From: a bacterium
Lineage (GTDB): Bacteria; UBP13; UBA5359
Length of the DNA: 31,612 nt
NCBI GenBank assembly: GCA_028685295.1
Contig: JAQUEL010000013.1
Span: 1-31,612, forward strand
Direction of reading: 5' to 3'
The notes beneath the pieces were generated by a model. It saw only the letters and a list, made by a program, of their open reading frames with translations. It did not search any database and had not been told where the DNA came from. The translations under genes were made by a program, and so were the position numbers. Below, piece by piece: positions 7,761 through 16,105 of this stretch (position 1 is the stretch's first letter; each line of letters starts with the position of its first letter).

Positions 7761-8870
7761 TTATTTCGTATGCAGCTTATCCAAATTTTGTCGATCCCTC
7801 AATGTCTCCGTTTCCAGATTGAGACGGAACCTGCCCGTCTGTTTTGTTTCGATACGAATGGTTTTTGATTCGACATCCATATTATACCGGCAATCCAGCC
7901 ACTTCTGCGCCTTTTCATCATAACGAGCGACTTTCCAGGCTGCAGGTGCACCCTGTTCAGGCAGAGCCAGAACGAGATTGGCGTCATAGCGAAAGACCAA
8001 CTTGGGCATAAATTCATAAATATACCCGAATTGAGAAGTGTTCTCTAAAGGATAACGCCTGATGGTCACAGCGGCGTTATATCTGCCCGAAAAGGCTCCT
8101 GGCGGCACCTCTAACCGGGTCCTGTCGTCCTTGCCGATAAGAATAACACCTCCGTCGCGAGAAATAAAACCTGTATTCTGATAATCGGCATCAAAATCCA
8201 TTTTAAACAGCCGCTCACATTTCCTGCCGCGACTATCATATCCTTGCAATTTTAATTCGATAAATCGTTCCGTTACAGTCGGTGAATAGTAAAAAAAATA
8301 GCTCTTGCCATGTTGCTTGATTCGGACTTCGTTTTTCTTGTCGCCAATCATACATAGATTGATATTTTGCCAGGGAAGCGAACAAAAAACGACCGCATCG
8401 TAGCGTTTCAATACCTCGTTTTCCCAAAAAGCCGGATAAACACCCGGTGGTGCGGCAGTAACGTTCCCTCCCGCAAATTCTGTTTTGCTGTTCTGTTCTC
8501 CCTTTTTCAACTTCAAAGACTTTTTCCCATACAACATATCCCCGGCAGCAATGCCGTAACCGGTAGCCGTTCCGTGATCCTGGTGATAAGCCGTTACCGC
8601 AAATCCGCCTCTGTAACCCATCTCCAAGGCATCAAAATGATCATAAAAAAGCCAGCCGTTGAAATCACTCACCATATAGTATTTGAAGGTTGCACCCGGA
8701 TCAATGGAGACCATCATGCTAACGGCATTTAAGACCGGAACTCCTTTTTCATTGACCACCATGCCGTTTACTGCGGGTGCAGAACAATCCCTGTCGTAAA
8801 CCAATGCAGGAATGCCCTTCACCGGCATAATCAAAAACAGTAAAACCATCAAAGCAAACTTTATCCGCAT
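7761..8870 (-). CDS. Secreted beta-sandwich protein of unknown function, ZU5-like C-terminal region
   Basis: I do not recognise the whole protein (369 residues). It begins with a signal peptide (about 1–22, MRIKFALMVLLFLIMPVKG). A segment like a carboxypeptidase-regulatory or peptidase-associated beta-fold follows (about 32–80, VNGMVVNEKGVPVLNA...SDFNGWLFYD). A middle part is rich in aromatic residues. At about 240–365 the pattern GGVILIGKDDRTRLEVPPGAF...VTIRRY then KVARYDEKAQKWLDCRYNMD...TGRFRLNLE resembles ZU5-like domains, which bind or present other proteins at the surface. It sits 17 bases before the GH130 gene and 53 after the DUF4091 gene, so it belongs to the same operon. ATG 8870 has GGAGG nine bases upstream. 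A role in holding or recognising the glycan is only inference. Confidence 0.75.
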   Translation of the reverse strand: MRIKFALMVLLFLIMPVKGIPALVYDRDCSAPAVNGMVVNEKGVPVLNAVSMMVSIDPGATFKYYMVSDFNGWLFYDHFDALEMGYRGGFAVTAYHQDHGTATGYGIAAGDMLYGKKSLKLKKGEQNSKTEFAGGNVTAAPPGVYPAFWENEVLKRYDAVVFCSLPWQNINLCMIGDKKNEVRIKQHGKSYFFYYSPTVTERFIELKLQGYDSRGRKCERLFKMDFDADYQNTGFISRDGGVILIGKDDRTRLEVPPGAFSGRYNAAVTIRRYPLENTSQFGYIYEFMPKLVFRYDANLVLALPEQGAPAAWKVARYDEKAQKWLDCRYNMDVESKTIRIETKQTGRFRLNLETETLRDRQNLDKLHTK

Positions 8871-8923
8871 CTATCCATTCCTCCGATAATCCATCGTTTT
8901 GGGGACTGCATAATTATGTGGAC

Positions 8924-11900
8924 TTATCTCTTCCCCGGCCCGCTCATCTCAACACCATTGTAAACAGCCTCAAAAAATGGCTTACATGAATGCGAAGAGA
9001 TACCTGCAAAGCCTCTGCCGGCGGTATTCACAAACTCCAGGCGTAGCAATAAGGATTCTTTCGCAGCACAATGCGGAAGCAGGTCCCGAGTAGAGATAGT
9101 CACATCGTAAAGCCGGCAATCGCTATAGCCGCTTTTCCCTTCATAGATCCTCTTCCAACTGCCGGCGCTTCCGACATATACGTTTACATAATTCCCGCTG
9201 TTCGCTCCCTGAAGCGAAGAAAAAGAGATCTGGCAAGTCTTGATACCCTGCGGGATGGCAATCTGAAAATCGACAGAGGCTTTTCCCTTTTTCATCAATC
9301 CCACCATGGGAATATTCGGCATAACGTAGTTCATCAAATCCAGAGCGGGATTCTTCTTTGCCACCCTGGCCATATCCAGGTTGAAATCATATTGCCCGGC
9401 GAGGATACCGTCAACGACATCGGTTGTTTCCGCCCAACCATATTTATCGTTCGTTCTCTTCTTTTCACGATAAAAAGTAAGGATGTCATTGTTTATCATT
9501 ATGGCTGTTTCATTGCCCTGCGGTATGTGCCATTCAAAAACAAAGGTGCCGTCTTCGGCGGTCCTGATTTTTTGATCGTTGATTTGTAAGAACTTCCCAG
9601 AAAGAACCTTGCCCTTTATCCTGATATTTTTTTCGTCATTGCCGATGAATATTTTATCGAAGGGAACGTCAAGCCAGATGCCTCTCTCCAAAAGAAGTAT
9701 TTCCTCAGCAAGCCTTCTTCTCATTTTATAGATTGCGCCCGGTTCATTCGGCACTCTATTTAATGCCGGTGCAACAAATTCGCAGCATCGTTTTATCATT
9801 TTATCTATATCCTCATCAGACAAGTTCAGCTCTCTGGAAAGCGAACGGAGCCGTTTTTCCAATTGCCATAAATATTCATAGTCCTCCATACCATCCCTGA
9901 TGGCCTCCAATCGCAGAGAACTAACCGGGCCGTCCGGACCGGGATAGATGAGCACGCCCTGGAAATTATCATCCTCATTGTTGCTGGGCATGGCTTTTTG
10001 CCAAGGGTTCTTGTACCATAAATTGACGGAATAATATTCATATCCCTGAAGATCATAAAGCCGATACAACCAACCCATTGCTCTGGTTTCAGAACGAGGA
10101 AAACTGAGATAGTAATTCGGGTATCGTCCCCCCATACTGTCGGCTAGATAAAGATATACTTCGTCACCCTTCGCTTGAAGCATTTTAGCCTGGAAAGGGT
10201 TGAACTTCAGGCAATGCAGCATCCAAATATCTACCGCTCCCTCCAGTTCCGGATGGTAGTTGCACGCCAATGCCAACCTGGCATCCGCAGCAATATCCGT
10301 ATAAAGCTTCTTTACTCTATGAACATAGTGAGCCTCTGCCGCACCCGCTTCATCAATAATATTTTGAGGGCAAAAATAACTCTTGTACCAAAGCCCCTTC
10401 TGCTTCAATAGGGAAACCGCTCTTTCCAGTCTGCTTTTATCAACATAATCTATTGATTCCTCCGCCGGAAATGCGCCTTTGCGTTTTGTCCAACGCAAGC
10501 CGCCGCTGTATTCAAAAACAGGGTGACTGTTTAACCGCGGATCGCACAAGTAATCGTCTGCTTCCCCGGAAAAAAGATCCACCGGTATCTCCTTCGGATT
10601 TAAACGATGATCCAGCAGCATTTGATAGTATTTTTTATAGATCGTCGTTAATTCCTTGCTCCCCCATTCCAGACCATAATGCTTCTCGAGGAACCTCCAT
10701 CCCCGACCATAAAGAATGTTGAACTCGCCCCGCAGATGGGACTCCCGAGTCAAGGCAAAGTCCCAAACAGTAACATCCAGCGGAATAGTCATCGTCAGGG
10801 CATTTGCAGATTCAATCAGAAGGCGGCCGCTGTACTTTCCGGGTGCCACCCCGTCAAAAGTAAAAAAGCTGATCAAAAAGGGCTGATTGCCTGTTGATGA
10901 TTGAAGATTGCAAGGATTATTCACAATCGGCAGAGCATCCGGATAGAAGCCATCCTTTTTTCGACGACACCCGGTGCCGAAAAGCTCCGGCGGATTATAG
11001 ATATACTCTATCTTGTGAAGAGTAATATTGGATGCAGGAAAGATATCTCCCCGCTCATTTTGGAGAGCAGAGATCTTTATTTCGACATTATCCAGATCCT
11101 GCAAGGGATGAAGAACGATCTGCAGGCTTTCCACTTCATTTTGCGCCATCTCCACCCTTGTCTTATTCGATAAAGCAGGGGGCGCCATATCTCTGGCTAT
11201 CATCTCCGTCGGTCCTGCTGCCCAGACAAGATAATGATCATTCTTATGGCAAGCGCCTGTGGCGAATGCCGACGCATTGCTTTTGTGTAAATTCATTTTT
11301 TGTGTAAAAATTTTTTCCAATAATCCGGTAAAATCGGAAACATCCTTGGATATGACGGGCTCGTCAATTCCACCGAAAAAAGATGCCCGGCCGTTATGCC
11401 CGGCGCCCAAACAAACCTTTTCAAGTGCCAAAGTCTGGCCTGTTATTGTTTTTTCGGCCAGCGGCATACCATTGACAAACAGTCTCAGCTGCCGACCGTC
11501 ATAAGTTACGGCAACGTGAGTCCAAACATCGTACCCCGTGATGATATTACCGGGTGTAACAAGAACATGACCATTGAAGTTTGCCTTGAAACGCACCCAG
11601 CGCGTATTGTAAATATCAAGATAGATGCCCAGTTTTTCTGGTACCTCCAGAATAGCACCATTTTTTTGACTGTAAGGCATTACCCAGCAGGAAATCGTGA
11701 ATTTATCCAGCAATTTTAAGGATGTTTTCATAATGACGCAGCTTTTTTGGCCGTCGAACTCCCAAGCCTGCCCGCCCTGATAACCCGGTATGCCCACCGT
11801 ATCCGTAAAACGGCTCTCAAAAGTTATTTCTTCCGCCCAAGCGCAGTTGCCACCAATTCCGCCAAACAACAAGACAGCAACAAGCAGCGATAAGCATACC

Positions 11901-11926
11901 TTCTCAGACCTTTTCATGCAAAACAT
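8924..11926 (-). CDS. Large secreted LamG–DUF4091 (GH123-like) glycoside hydrolase candidate
   Basis: The 1000-residue protein has a signal peptide (1–31), a LamG/concanavalin-like domain (about 35–205, with FTISCWVMP and WTHVAVTYDGRQLRLFVNG) and a GH123-like body. That body starts with the beta-domain (EMAQNEVESLQIVL, 259–272) and continues as a TIM barrel to about 690. It ends with LRLEAIRDGMEDYEYLWQLEKRL, the hallmark of DUF4091. GH123 enzymes use an Asp-Glu pair in substrate-assisted cleavage of N-acetylgalactosaminides; D525-E526 (NIIDEAG) is a candidate. An Ig-like segment (about 750–820) and a C-terminal beta-sandwich (about 860–1000) follow. ATG 11926 has AAGAGG eight bases upstream. 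The export signal is clear, the enzymatic activity plausible, the substrate unknown. Confidence 0.82.
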   Translation of the reverse strand: MFCMKRSEKVCLSLLVAVLLFGGIGGNCAWAEEITFESRFTDTVGIPGYQGGQAWEFDGQKSCVIMKTSLKLLDKFTISCWVMPYSQKNGAILEVPEKLGIYLDIYNTRWVRFKANFNGHVLVTPGNIITGYDVWTHVAVTYDGRQLRLFVNGMPLAEKTITGQTLALEKVCLGAGHNGRASFFGGIDEPVISKDVSDFTGLLEKIFTQKMNLHKSNASAFATGACHKNDHYLVWAAGPTEMIARDMAPPALSNKTRVEMAQNEVESLQIVLHPLQDLDNVEIKISALQNERGDIFPASNITLHKIEYIYNPPELFGTGCRRKKDGFYPDALPIVNNPCNLQSSTGNQPFLISFFTFDGVAPGKYSGRLLIESANALTMTIPLDVTVWDFALTRESHLRGEFNILYGRGWRFLEKHYGLEWGSKELTTIYKKYYQMLLDHRLNPKEIPVDLFSGEADDYLCDPRLNSHPVFEYSGGLRWTKRKGAFPAEESIDYVDKSRLERAVSLLKQKGLWYKSYFCPQNIIDEAGAAEAHYVHRVKKLYTDIAADARLALACNYHPELEGAVDIWMLHCLKFNPFQAKMLQAKGDEVYLYLADSMGGRYPNYYLSFPRSETRAMGWLYRLYDLQGYEYYSVNLWYKNPWQKAMPSNNEDDNFQGVLIYPGPDGPVSSLRLEAIRDGMEDYEYLWQLEKRLRSLSRELNLSDEDIDKMIKRCCEFVAPALNRVPNEPGAIYKMRRRLAEEILLLERGIWLDVPFDKIFIGNDEKNIRIKGKVLSGKFLQINDQKIRTAEDGTFVFEWHIPQGNETAIMINNDILTFYREKKRTNDKYGWAETTDVVDGILAGQYDFNLDMARVAKKNPALDLMNYVMPNIPMVGLMKKGKASVDFQIAIPQGIKTCQISFSSLQGANSGNYVNVYVGSAGSWKRIYEGKSGYSDCRLYDVTISTRDLLPHCAAKESLLLRLEFVNTAGRGFAGISSHSCKPFFEAVYNGVEMSGPGKR

Positions 11927-11992
11927 AGCAATAACCTCTTACAAAAGTATTGACCAAATCAGATAAACCCGTGCTCATTACAAAAGAATGCT

Positions 11993-13933
11993 TTATTCTG
12001 TACCGGCAAGGGATACTCGTCTGGATTCCATTTTGCTTTTCAAATTGGAGGCCGAGGTCAGAACAATTATTTTACCGGTCTCCAGAGCAGGCAAATTGAT
12101 TGTCGCCTTTCCCCCGATAGTAGTAAAGTTTAGCTCTTCCATACCGTTATGTGTAACCTCAAAGACACTCTTGACCACACTTAGATACGGCGGCAGATTT
12201 ACAGGCAAAACAATCTTTTTAAGCCTTTGCGGAATATATTCTTCACAGATGTTACCCGTTATCAGGGAGTAATTACGATTTATGGGTATAACAAGCAATG
12301 TATCCTTCCCAACACCGATAAGCGATACCTCCAAGCCATTTACCCGATATTGTTTCAGCAGACAGCCTTTCATCAGCCAGGGACCCGTGACAGCCAGCTC
12401 TAAATTAATGCGGCCGATCTCCTGCCAAAGGTCTACGGCCTCAGGAATGCCGACCATAGCGGCTGTTCCAACACCTTCGACAGGTTCGTAGCTTTCCAGA
12501 GAGTAAGCAAAATAGGTGATACTTTTGGCACCATTGGCAATAGCGCTGTATACCATCCACCGTTCTTCATCCGGTGTGGGAAAACGTCTCCAACCTCCCA
12601 ATGTCTTTTTATCCGGGTGACTGCGAAAGGCTTGGGGCACAAAACCCACCGGCCGTGGGGCCATGATTCTTTGCAATGCCCTTATCCCGCCACCAACACC
12701 AAACGGCACTCCTTGAGCTGAAGCGCCTATGGGGTAGACATCATAATCAGCGGCATCAATATAAGTATAATCGCAAGGTGAAGAACCCAGATTGCAAAAG
12801 ACGATTTTGCAAGGAATCCGAGAATTGCAGGACTTGCGTAAAGCCTGCAGGCGCTTACTCAACGAACGTGCCGCATTGATGCCGGTCGGCTCGTCAGCCA
12901 GATAAAGGTGATGCAAGCCAGGATAAGAGATTATGGCAGGGTCGTTTTTTTGGCTGACCAATCTCAAGTTTCTTTCTTTCAACAGGGTAACCGCTTCGGG
13001 TACGTGAATCCAGGTAGTAAAATCAGGCGCTATGGTATTGATAAAGTGCTTTTGGCAATCATCAAGCCACTGCGGCACAGCGCAACCCGCCCTTCCCGGA
13101 CCGGTAAGATATTCCAGATACGGTTGCGCCCATTTGCCGAAATTACGTTCATATCTTTCACGTTCCGCCGATCGGAAATTACCGCCATACCGATGGCAAC
13201 GGTACATACCGATAGAGAAAAAGGGCTCTATTATTCTAGAAAGAAGGTAACTGGTCCCTTTATCGGTTATCAATTTGATCATAACAAAAACATGCCTGCC
13301 AATCGGCTGGGAAAGATTGATAACCACAGGGCTTACACAGCCCTTTTCCAATACCTTTTCTCCCCAAAATGCGGCTTTTTTGCCATTACAATAAATTTCT
13401 TTTATGGTAATGTTGTCCATATCGGCCGGTAAAACATAAAGATAGATGGTTTTATAATCTTCTTCAAAACCGATGGCCTGGCAGGCGACAGGTTCCTGTG
13501 AAGTTACCGGCACCATGCCGCTGCCGACAACCTTTCCCTGGGCATCAAGCAATTCCACCTTGACAGCGGCTGGGGCCATCCCCATCTCCATATAACGAAT
13601 AATTAACTCTCCAAATGCCGATGATGGAATTTCCAAAGGGTTGACGACATACCACAGGACATCGTCGGCTGTTATCAGGGTTGACAGATCACAGCCGTTT
13701 ATCCTTACATGGTCGACTTTCAAGACCTCCTTTCGCGGATTGTAGAGGTATATATGCAGATTCTCACGGTATGTTGCCTGCCTGCCGGCAGCATCCTGCA
13801 GTTGGTCGGGACGGCAAACGGCTCCTATTATATACGGCGATAATTCAACGTTTGCATCGGCTCTCAAGTGCATAAAGCAGAAGCCGGCCATCAGGAGAAT
13901 AATCACCAGCAACTTTTTTTGACCTTTTTTCAC
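11993..13933 (-). CDS. Secreted TIM-barrel-like protein of unknown family, possible glycoside hydrolase
   Basis: I cannot assign this 646-residue protein to a named family. A signal peptide (about 1–27) precedes two beta-rich segments (about 28–150 and 150–235). A region that reads like a TIM barrel follows (about 235–545). Barrel-type signals are HLYLADEPTG with D347-E348 at the end of a strand, AADYDVYPIG (about 394–403), FVPQAF, and PTPDEERWMVYSAIANGAKSITYFAYSLESYEP (about 452–484). The last is the pattern seen near the end of many beta-galactosidase-like barrels. A C-terminal beta-sandwich closes the chain. The start is GTG 13933 with GAGGAG ten bases upstream. It lies 14 bases after the LamG gene stop. 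Hydrolase function is inference from fold pattern and neighbours. Confidence 0.75.
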   Translation of the reverse strand: MKKGQKKLLVIILLMAGFCFMHLRADANVELSPYIIGAVCRPDQLQDAAGRQATYRENLHIYLYNPRKEVLKVDHVRINGCDLSTLITADDVLWYVVNPLEIPSSAFGELIIRYMEMGMAPAAVKVELLDAQGKVVGSGMVPVTSQEPVACQAIGFEEDYKTIYLYVLPADMDNITIKEIYCNGKKAAFWGEKVLEKGCVSPVVINLSQPIGRHVFVMIKLITDKGTSYLLSRIIEPFFSIGMYRCHRYGGNFRSAERERYERNFGKWAQPYLEYLTGPGRAGCAVPQWLDDCQKHFINTIAPDFTTWIHVPEAVTLLKERNLRLVSQKNDPAIISYPGLHHLYLADEPTGINAARSLSKRLQALRKSCNSRIPCKIVFCNLGSSPCDYTYIDAADYDVYPIGASAQGVPFGVGGGIRALQRIMAPRPVGFVPQAFRSHPDKKTLGGWRRFPTPDEERWMVYSAIANGAKSITYFAYSLESYEPVEGVGTAAMVGIPEAVDLWQEIGRINLELAVTGPWLMKGCLLKQYRVNGLEVSLIGVGKDTLLVIPINRNYSLITGNICEEYIPQRLKKIVLPVNLPPYLSVVKSVFEVTHNGMEELNFTTIGGKATINLPALETGKIIVLTSASNLKSKMESRRVSLAGTE

Positions 13934-13947
13934 TATCCTTCAGCTCC

Positions 13948-15228
13948 TCACTTGCCGCCATTCGGTGATTGAACAGCAAACTGCTCAAAATGCTCCCTGA
14001 CTTCCTCACGGGAAAGCGCTCTGTTATAGATCTTCAATTCATCAATGAGGCCGTTGTAAAATGTCTTGTAACCCGGTTCAAAACCGATCCATAAGGGGCT
14101 GCGTGAAAAAAGAAGATGTGAATAAGCACAGACCCCATAGAACCTGGCATTATGATAAACTTTGACAACCTTGCCATCTCCGCTGACAACCAGGTGGTTC
14201 CATTTGTTTTCATCAAGCGCTACACGAATACAGTGATGTCCCATATCGCCGCCAAGCAAGCGAACATCGTTATTCAAAGTGCCAAAGTAATATTCGCATG
14301 GCAGGTTGATATTCGTGCCTTTGAAAAGGATGACATTGTGCCCTCTCTTTTCTATCGGCTTGACCCAGGCTTCCAGGCTGAATTCTCCATCCCGAAAGAT
14401 AAAAACCGAATCATGAGGCACTTTTACCCGCGTATCCTTACTGAAGAGCAAAGCCTTTCCGGCTATCCCTTCCTGCCAGATAGGGTTGGAAATTTTGCCG
14501 TGATTCCCATAGCCGGAGAGATCGCGCAGAATCTCTCCCTCTCCCTCATCGAAATTCCAGTGAGCGACAAGGCCTTTTTTTGCCTCCGGAAAGTCCAACG
14601 ATTGCTCATGCTCAACCTCCAGAGTTATGTCATCGAAACGAACTGTACCTGCGAACTTGGGGCCGACGCCGATTTGAATGATATAACTCCTGGCCTCTGC
14701 CGGAATCCTGGCCGTTTGCGAGACAAACTCCCTCCAATCAAAGGATTGCCCTGCAGCGCGCACATTAATACTGACACCGCCGCCTATATTGCCCCCGTCC
14801 TCCTTGCGCCAGATTATCTTTGCCCAAGCGGTGCCGGACGAAATCTCCTCTCCCTTCATCCAAACCCTTAGCCGGTAATCGGCTCCCGGAATTATCTGCC
14901 AGGCCCCGATGTCCTCCCCCGTCAGATAGTGCCATCCTTCTGCATTCTGGCAACTGATTTTATAGGAGGCCTTCCCGCTGTGGGCGTCATCGGTATCCAA
15001 ACCATAGCCGGCAGCCGGCGTAACCCGTATCGCACCCCACATCGGTGCGTTTGTTCTTCCCGCCAAAGCACCGGTTTCGAAGCCCGGGTTGCCCAGGACG
15101 GTTACAGGAAAGTACACCGTCGTCTTCTTCTCTCCCTGCTCCATATCTGCACAACTAACGTTCCCAGATACAAGGCATAAAAGCAGATATATTGCTATGC
15201 CCGGCAATACCCGCACCATTTTTTTCAT
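13948..15228 (-). CDS. Secreted carbohydrate-binding-like plus LamG domain protein
   Basis: This 426-residue protein has a signal peptide (about 1–27) and two beta-sandwich domains. Residues about 40–210 look like a CBM4/9-type jelly roll (NPGFETG, GKASYKISC, YRLRVWMKG, VRFDDITLEV). Residues about 218–418 are a LamG domain (GLVAHWNFDEGEGEILRDLSGYGNHG, FSLEAWVKP, WNHLVVSGDGKVVKVY, GLIDELKIYNRALSREEV). No catalytic domain is visible, so it probably binds glycan or works as an accessory to the enzymes encoded downstream. ATG 15228 has AAGGGG about ten bases upstream. It stands 64 bases after the prepilin-like gene in the same orientation. The family calls rest on pattern recognition; the ligand is unknown. 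Confidence 0.85.
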   Translation of the reverse strand: MKKMVRVLPGIAIYLLLCLVSGNVSCADMEQGEKKTTVYFPVTVLGNPGFETGALAGRTNAPMWGAIRVTPAAGYGLDTDDAHSGKASYKISCQNAEGWHYLTGEDIGAWQIIPGADYRLRVWMKGEEISSGTAWAKIIWRKEDGGNIGGGVSINVRAAGQSFDWREFVSQTARIPAEARSYIIQIGVGPKFAGTVRFDDITLEVEHEQSLDFPEAKKGLVAHWNFDEGEGEILRDLSGYGNHGKISNPIWQEGIAGKALLFSKDTRVKVPHDSVFIFRDGEFSLEAWVKPIEKRGHNVILFKGTNINLPCEYYFGTLNNDVRLLGGDMGHHCIRVALDENKWNHLVVSGDGKVVKVYHNARFYGVCAYSHLLFSRSPLWIGFEPGYKTFYNGLIDELKIYNRALSREEVREHFEQFAVQSPNGGK

Positions 15229-15292
15229 CTCTATTCATCCCCTTTCAATATTCCCCGGCCTGCTTCTAAACAAAGGCTGCAAAGACTCTCTT

Positions 15293-15979
15293 TCACGGCC
15301 TGCATATTAACCGTGAAGAACTATGTAACGATAATTTCTCAGCAGGGTAATGAAGAACATTGCCCTCGAAGAAGAGGCAATTCAAACCGTAAGGCCGACC
15401 TCCCGGTGCCGCATGATTGCTGTTGGCGGCACCTTCCCCACTCCATGCATCCTGGATAATAGGCTTGCCGTGATCATCATCCTCCCTGGCCGGCCCCAAA
15501 GGTGCATGATACCCGACCGGGGCGGCCGAGCCCCCCATATAACTGCGATAATACCCATATTGTACCCCCCCTGCCCACCTGCCGTCGCAATCGGGCCAAT
15601 AGAAATATCCGGTTTGATAATAACCCCAGGTTTTTATAAAATATTCTCGCCCTCTGTACCCATTGCTGGTACCCGGACAAAAGAAAATCTCTTTGGAAGA
15701 TGCATATGCCGGATAGAGACCCGTCTTCCAGACCCACTCCCCGACGTAAGGATACCCTCCGCTATAAGTATAATATTGCCAGCCGGATGGGAAATAACCA
15801 TCATTATCGCTGGCATACATCGATATCGCCAAATAAATCTGTTTTAGATTGCTGGCACAGGTAGTCTGACGGGCCTTCTCCCGTGCTTGATTGAAAACAG
15901 GAAAAAGGATACTGGCAAGAAGCGCTATTATCGCAATAACTACTAACAATTCGATAAGCGTAAATCCTCTGTTGTTCAT
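15293..15979 (-). CDS. Prepilin-like protein with N-terminal methylation motif (DUF1559-like)
   Basis: The 228-residue protein opens with [26 protein letters not shown], a textbook class III/type IV prepilin signal. Cleavage is expected after Gly5, with Phe6 methylated and Glu10 at the conserved fifth position. The next segment, [41 protein letters not shown], is the pattern of large pseudopilin families in Armatimonadota and Planctomycetota. The C-terminal end (about 196–220, [19 protein letters not shown]) is a variant of the H-X9-DG tail, with E in place of the usual D. The body is rich in Tyr, Trp and Gly. No pilus assembly genes are nearby, so it would rely on a machinery encoded elsewhere. 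ATG 15979 has GGAGG about 12 bases upstream, a rather long spacing. Confidence 0.93.
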   Translation of the reverse strand: MNNRGFTLIELLVVIAIIALLASILFPVFNQAREKARQTTCASNLKQIYLAISMYASDNDGYFPSGWQYYTYSGGYPYVGEWVWKTGLYPAYASSKEIFFCPGTSNGYRGREYFIKTWGYYQTGYFYWPDCDGRWAGGVQYGYYRSYMGGSAAPVGYHAPLGPAREDDDHGKPIIQDAWSGEGAANSNHAAPGGRPYGLNCLFFEGNVLHYPAEKLSLHSSSRLICRP

Positions 15980-16015
15980 TTGTTGTGCGCACCTCCTTCT
16001 CGTTAATGGTACTAT

Positions 16016-16044
16016 GTTGCGGGCTCCGGCCAGTGCCCTGCAAC
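16016..16044 (-). other. Stem-loop between the regulator and prepilin-like genes
   Basis: GTTGC(A)GGGC and GCCCGCAAC pair into a 9-bp stem with one bulged A and a 10-base loop on the minus strand. No T-run follows, so it is unlikely to terminate transcription. Placed 37 bases before the prepilin-like start, it could be an mRNA processing or stability element that lets the secreted genes be expressed at a different level from the regulator. Confidence 0.4.
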
Positions 16045-16105
16045 GCTTGGGCGGTCACTCCATTCTCTTTATCCATCCTTTTTTTGGGTTTTGCGATTGC
16101 CTCAT

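Noticed and set aside
15804-16076. 90-codon minus-strand ORF spanning the prepilin-like gene start
   Set aside because: It lies in another frame over the clear prepilin signal peptide and has no domain or supported start.
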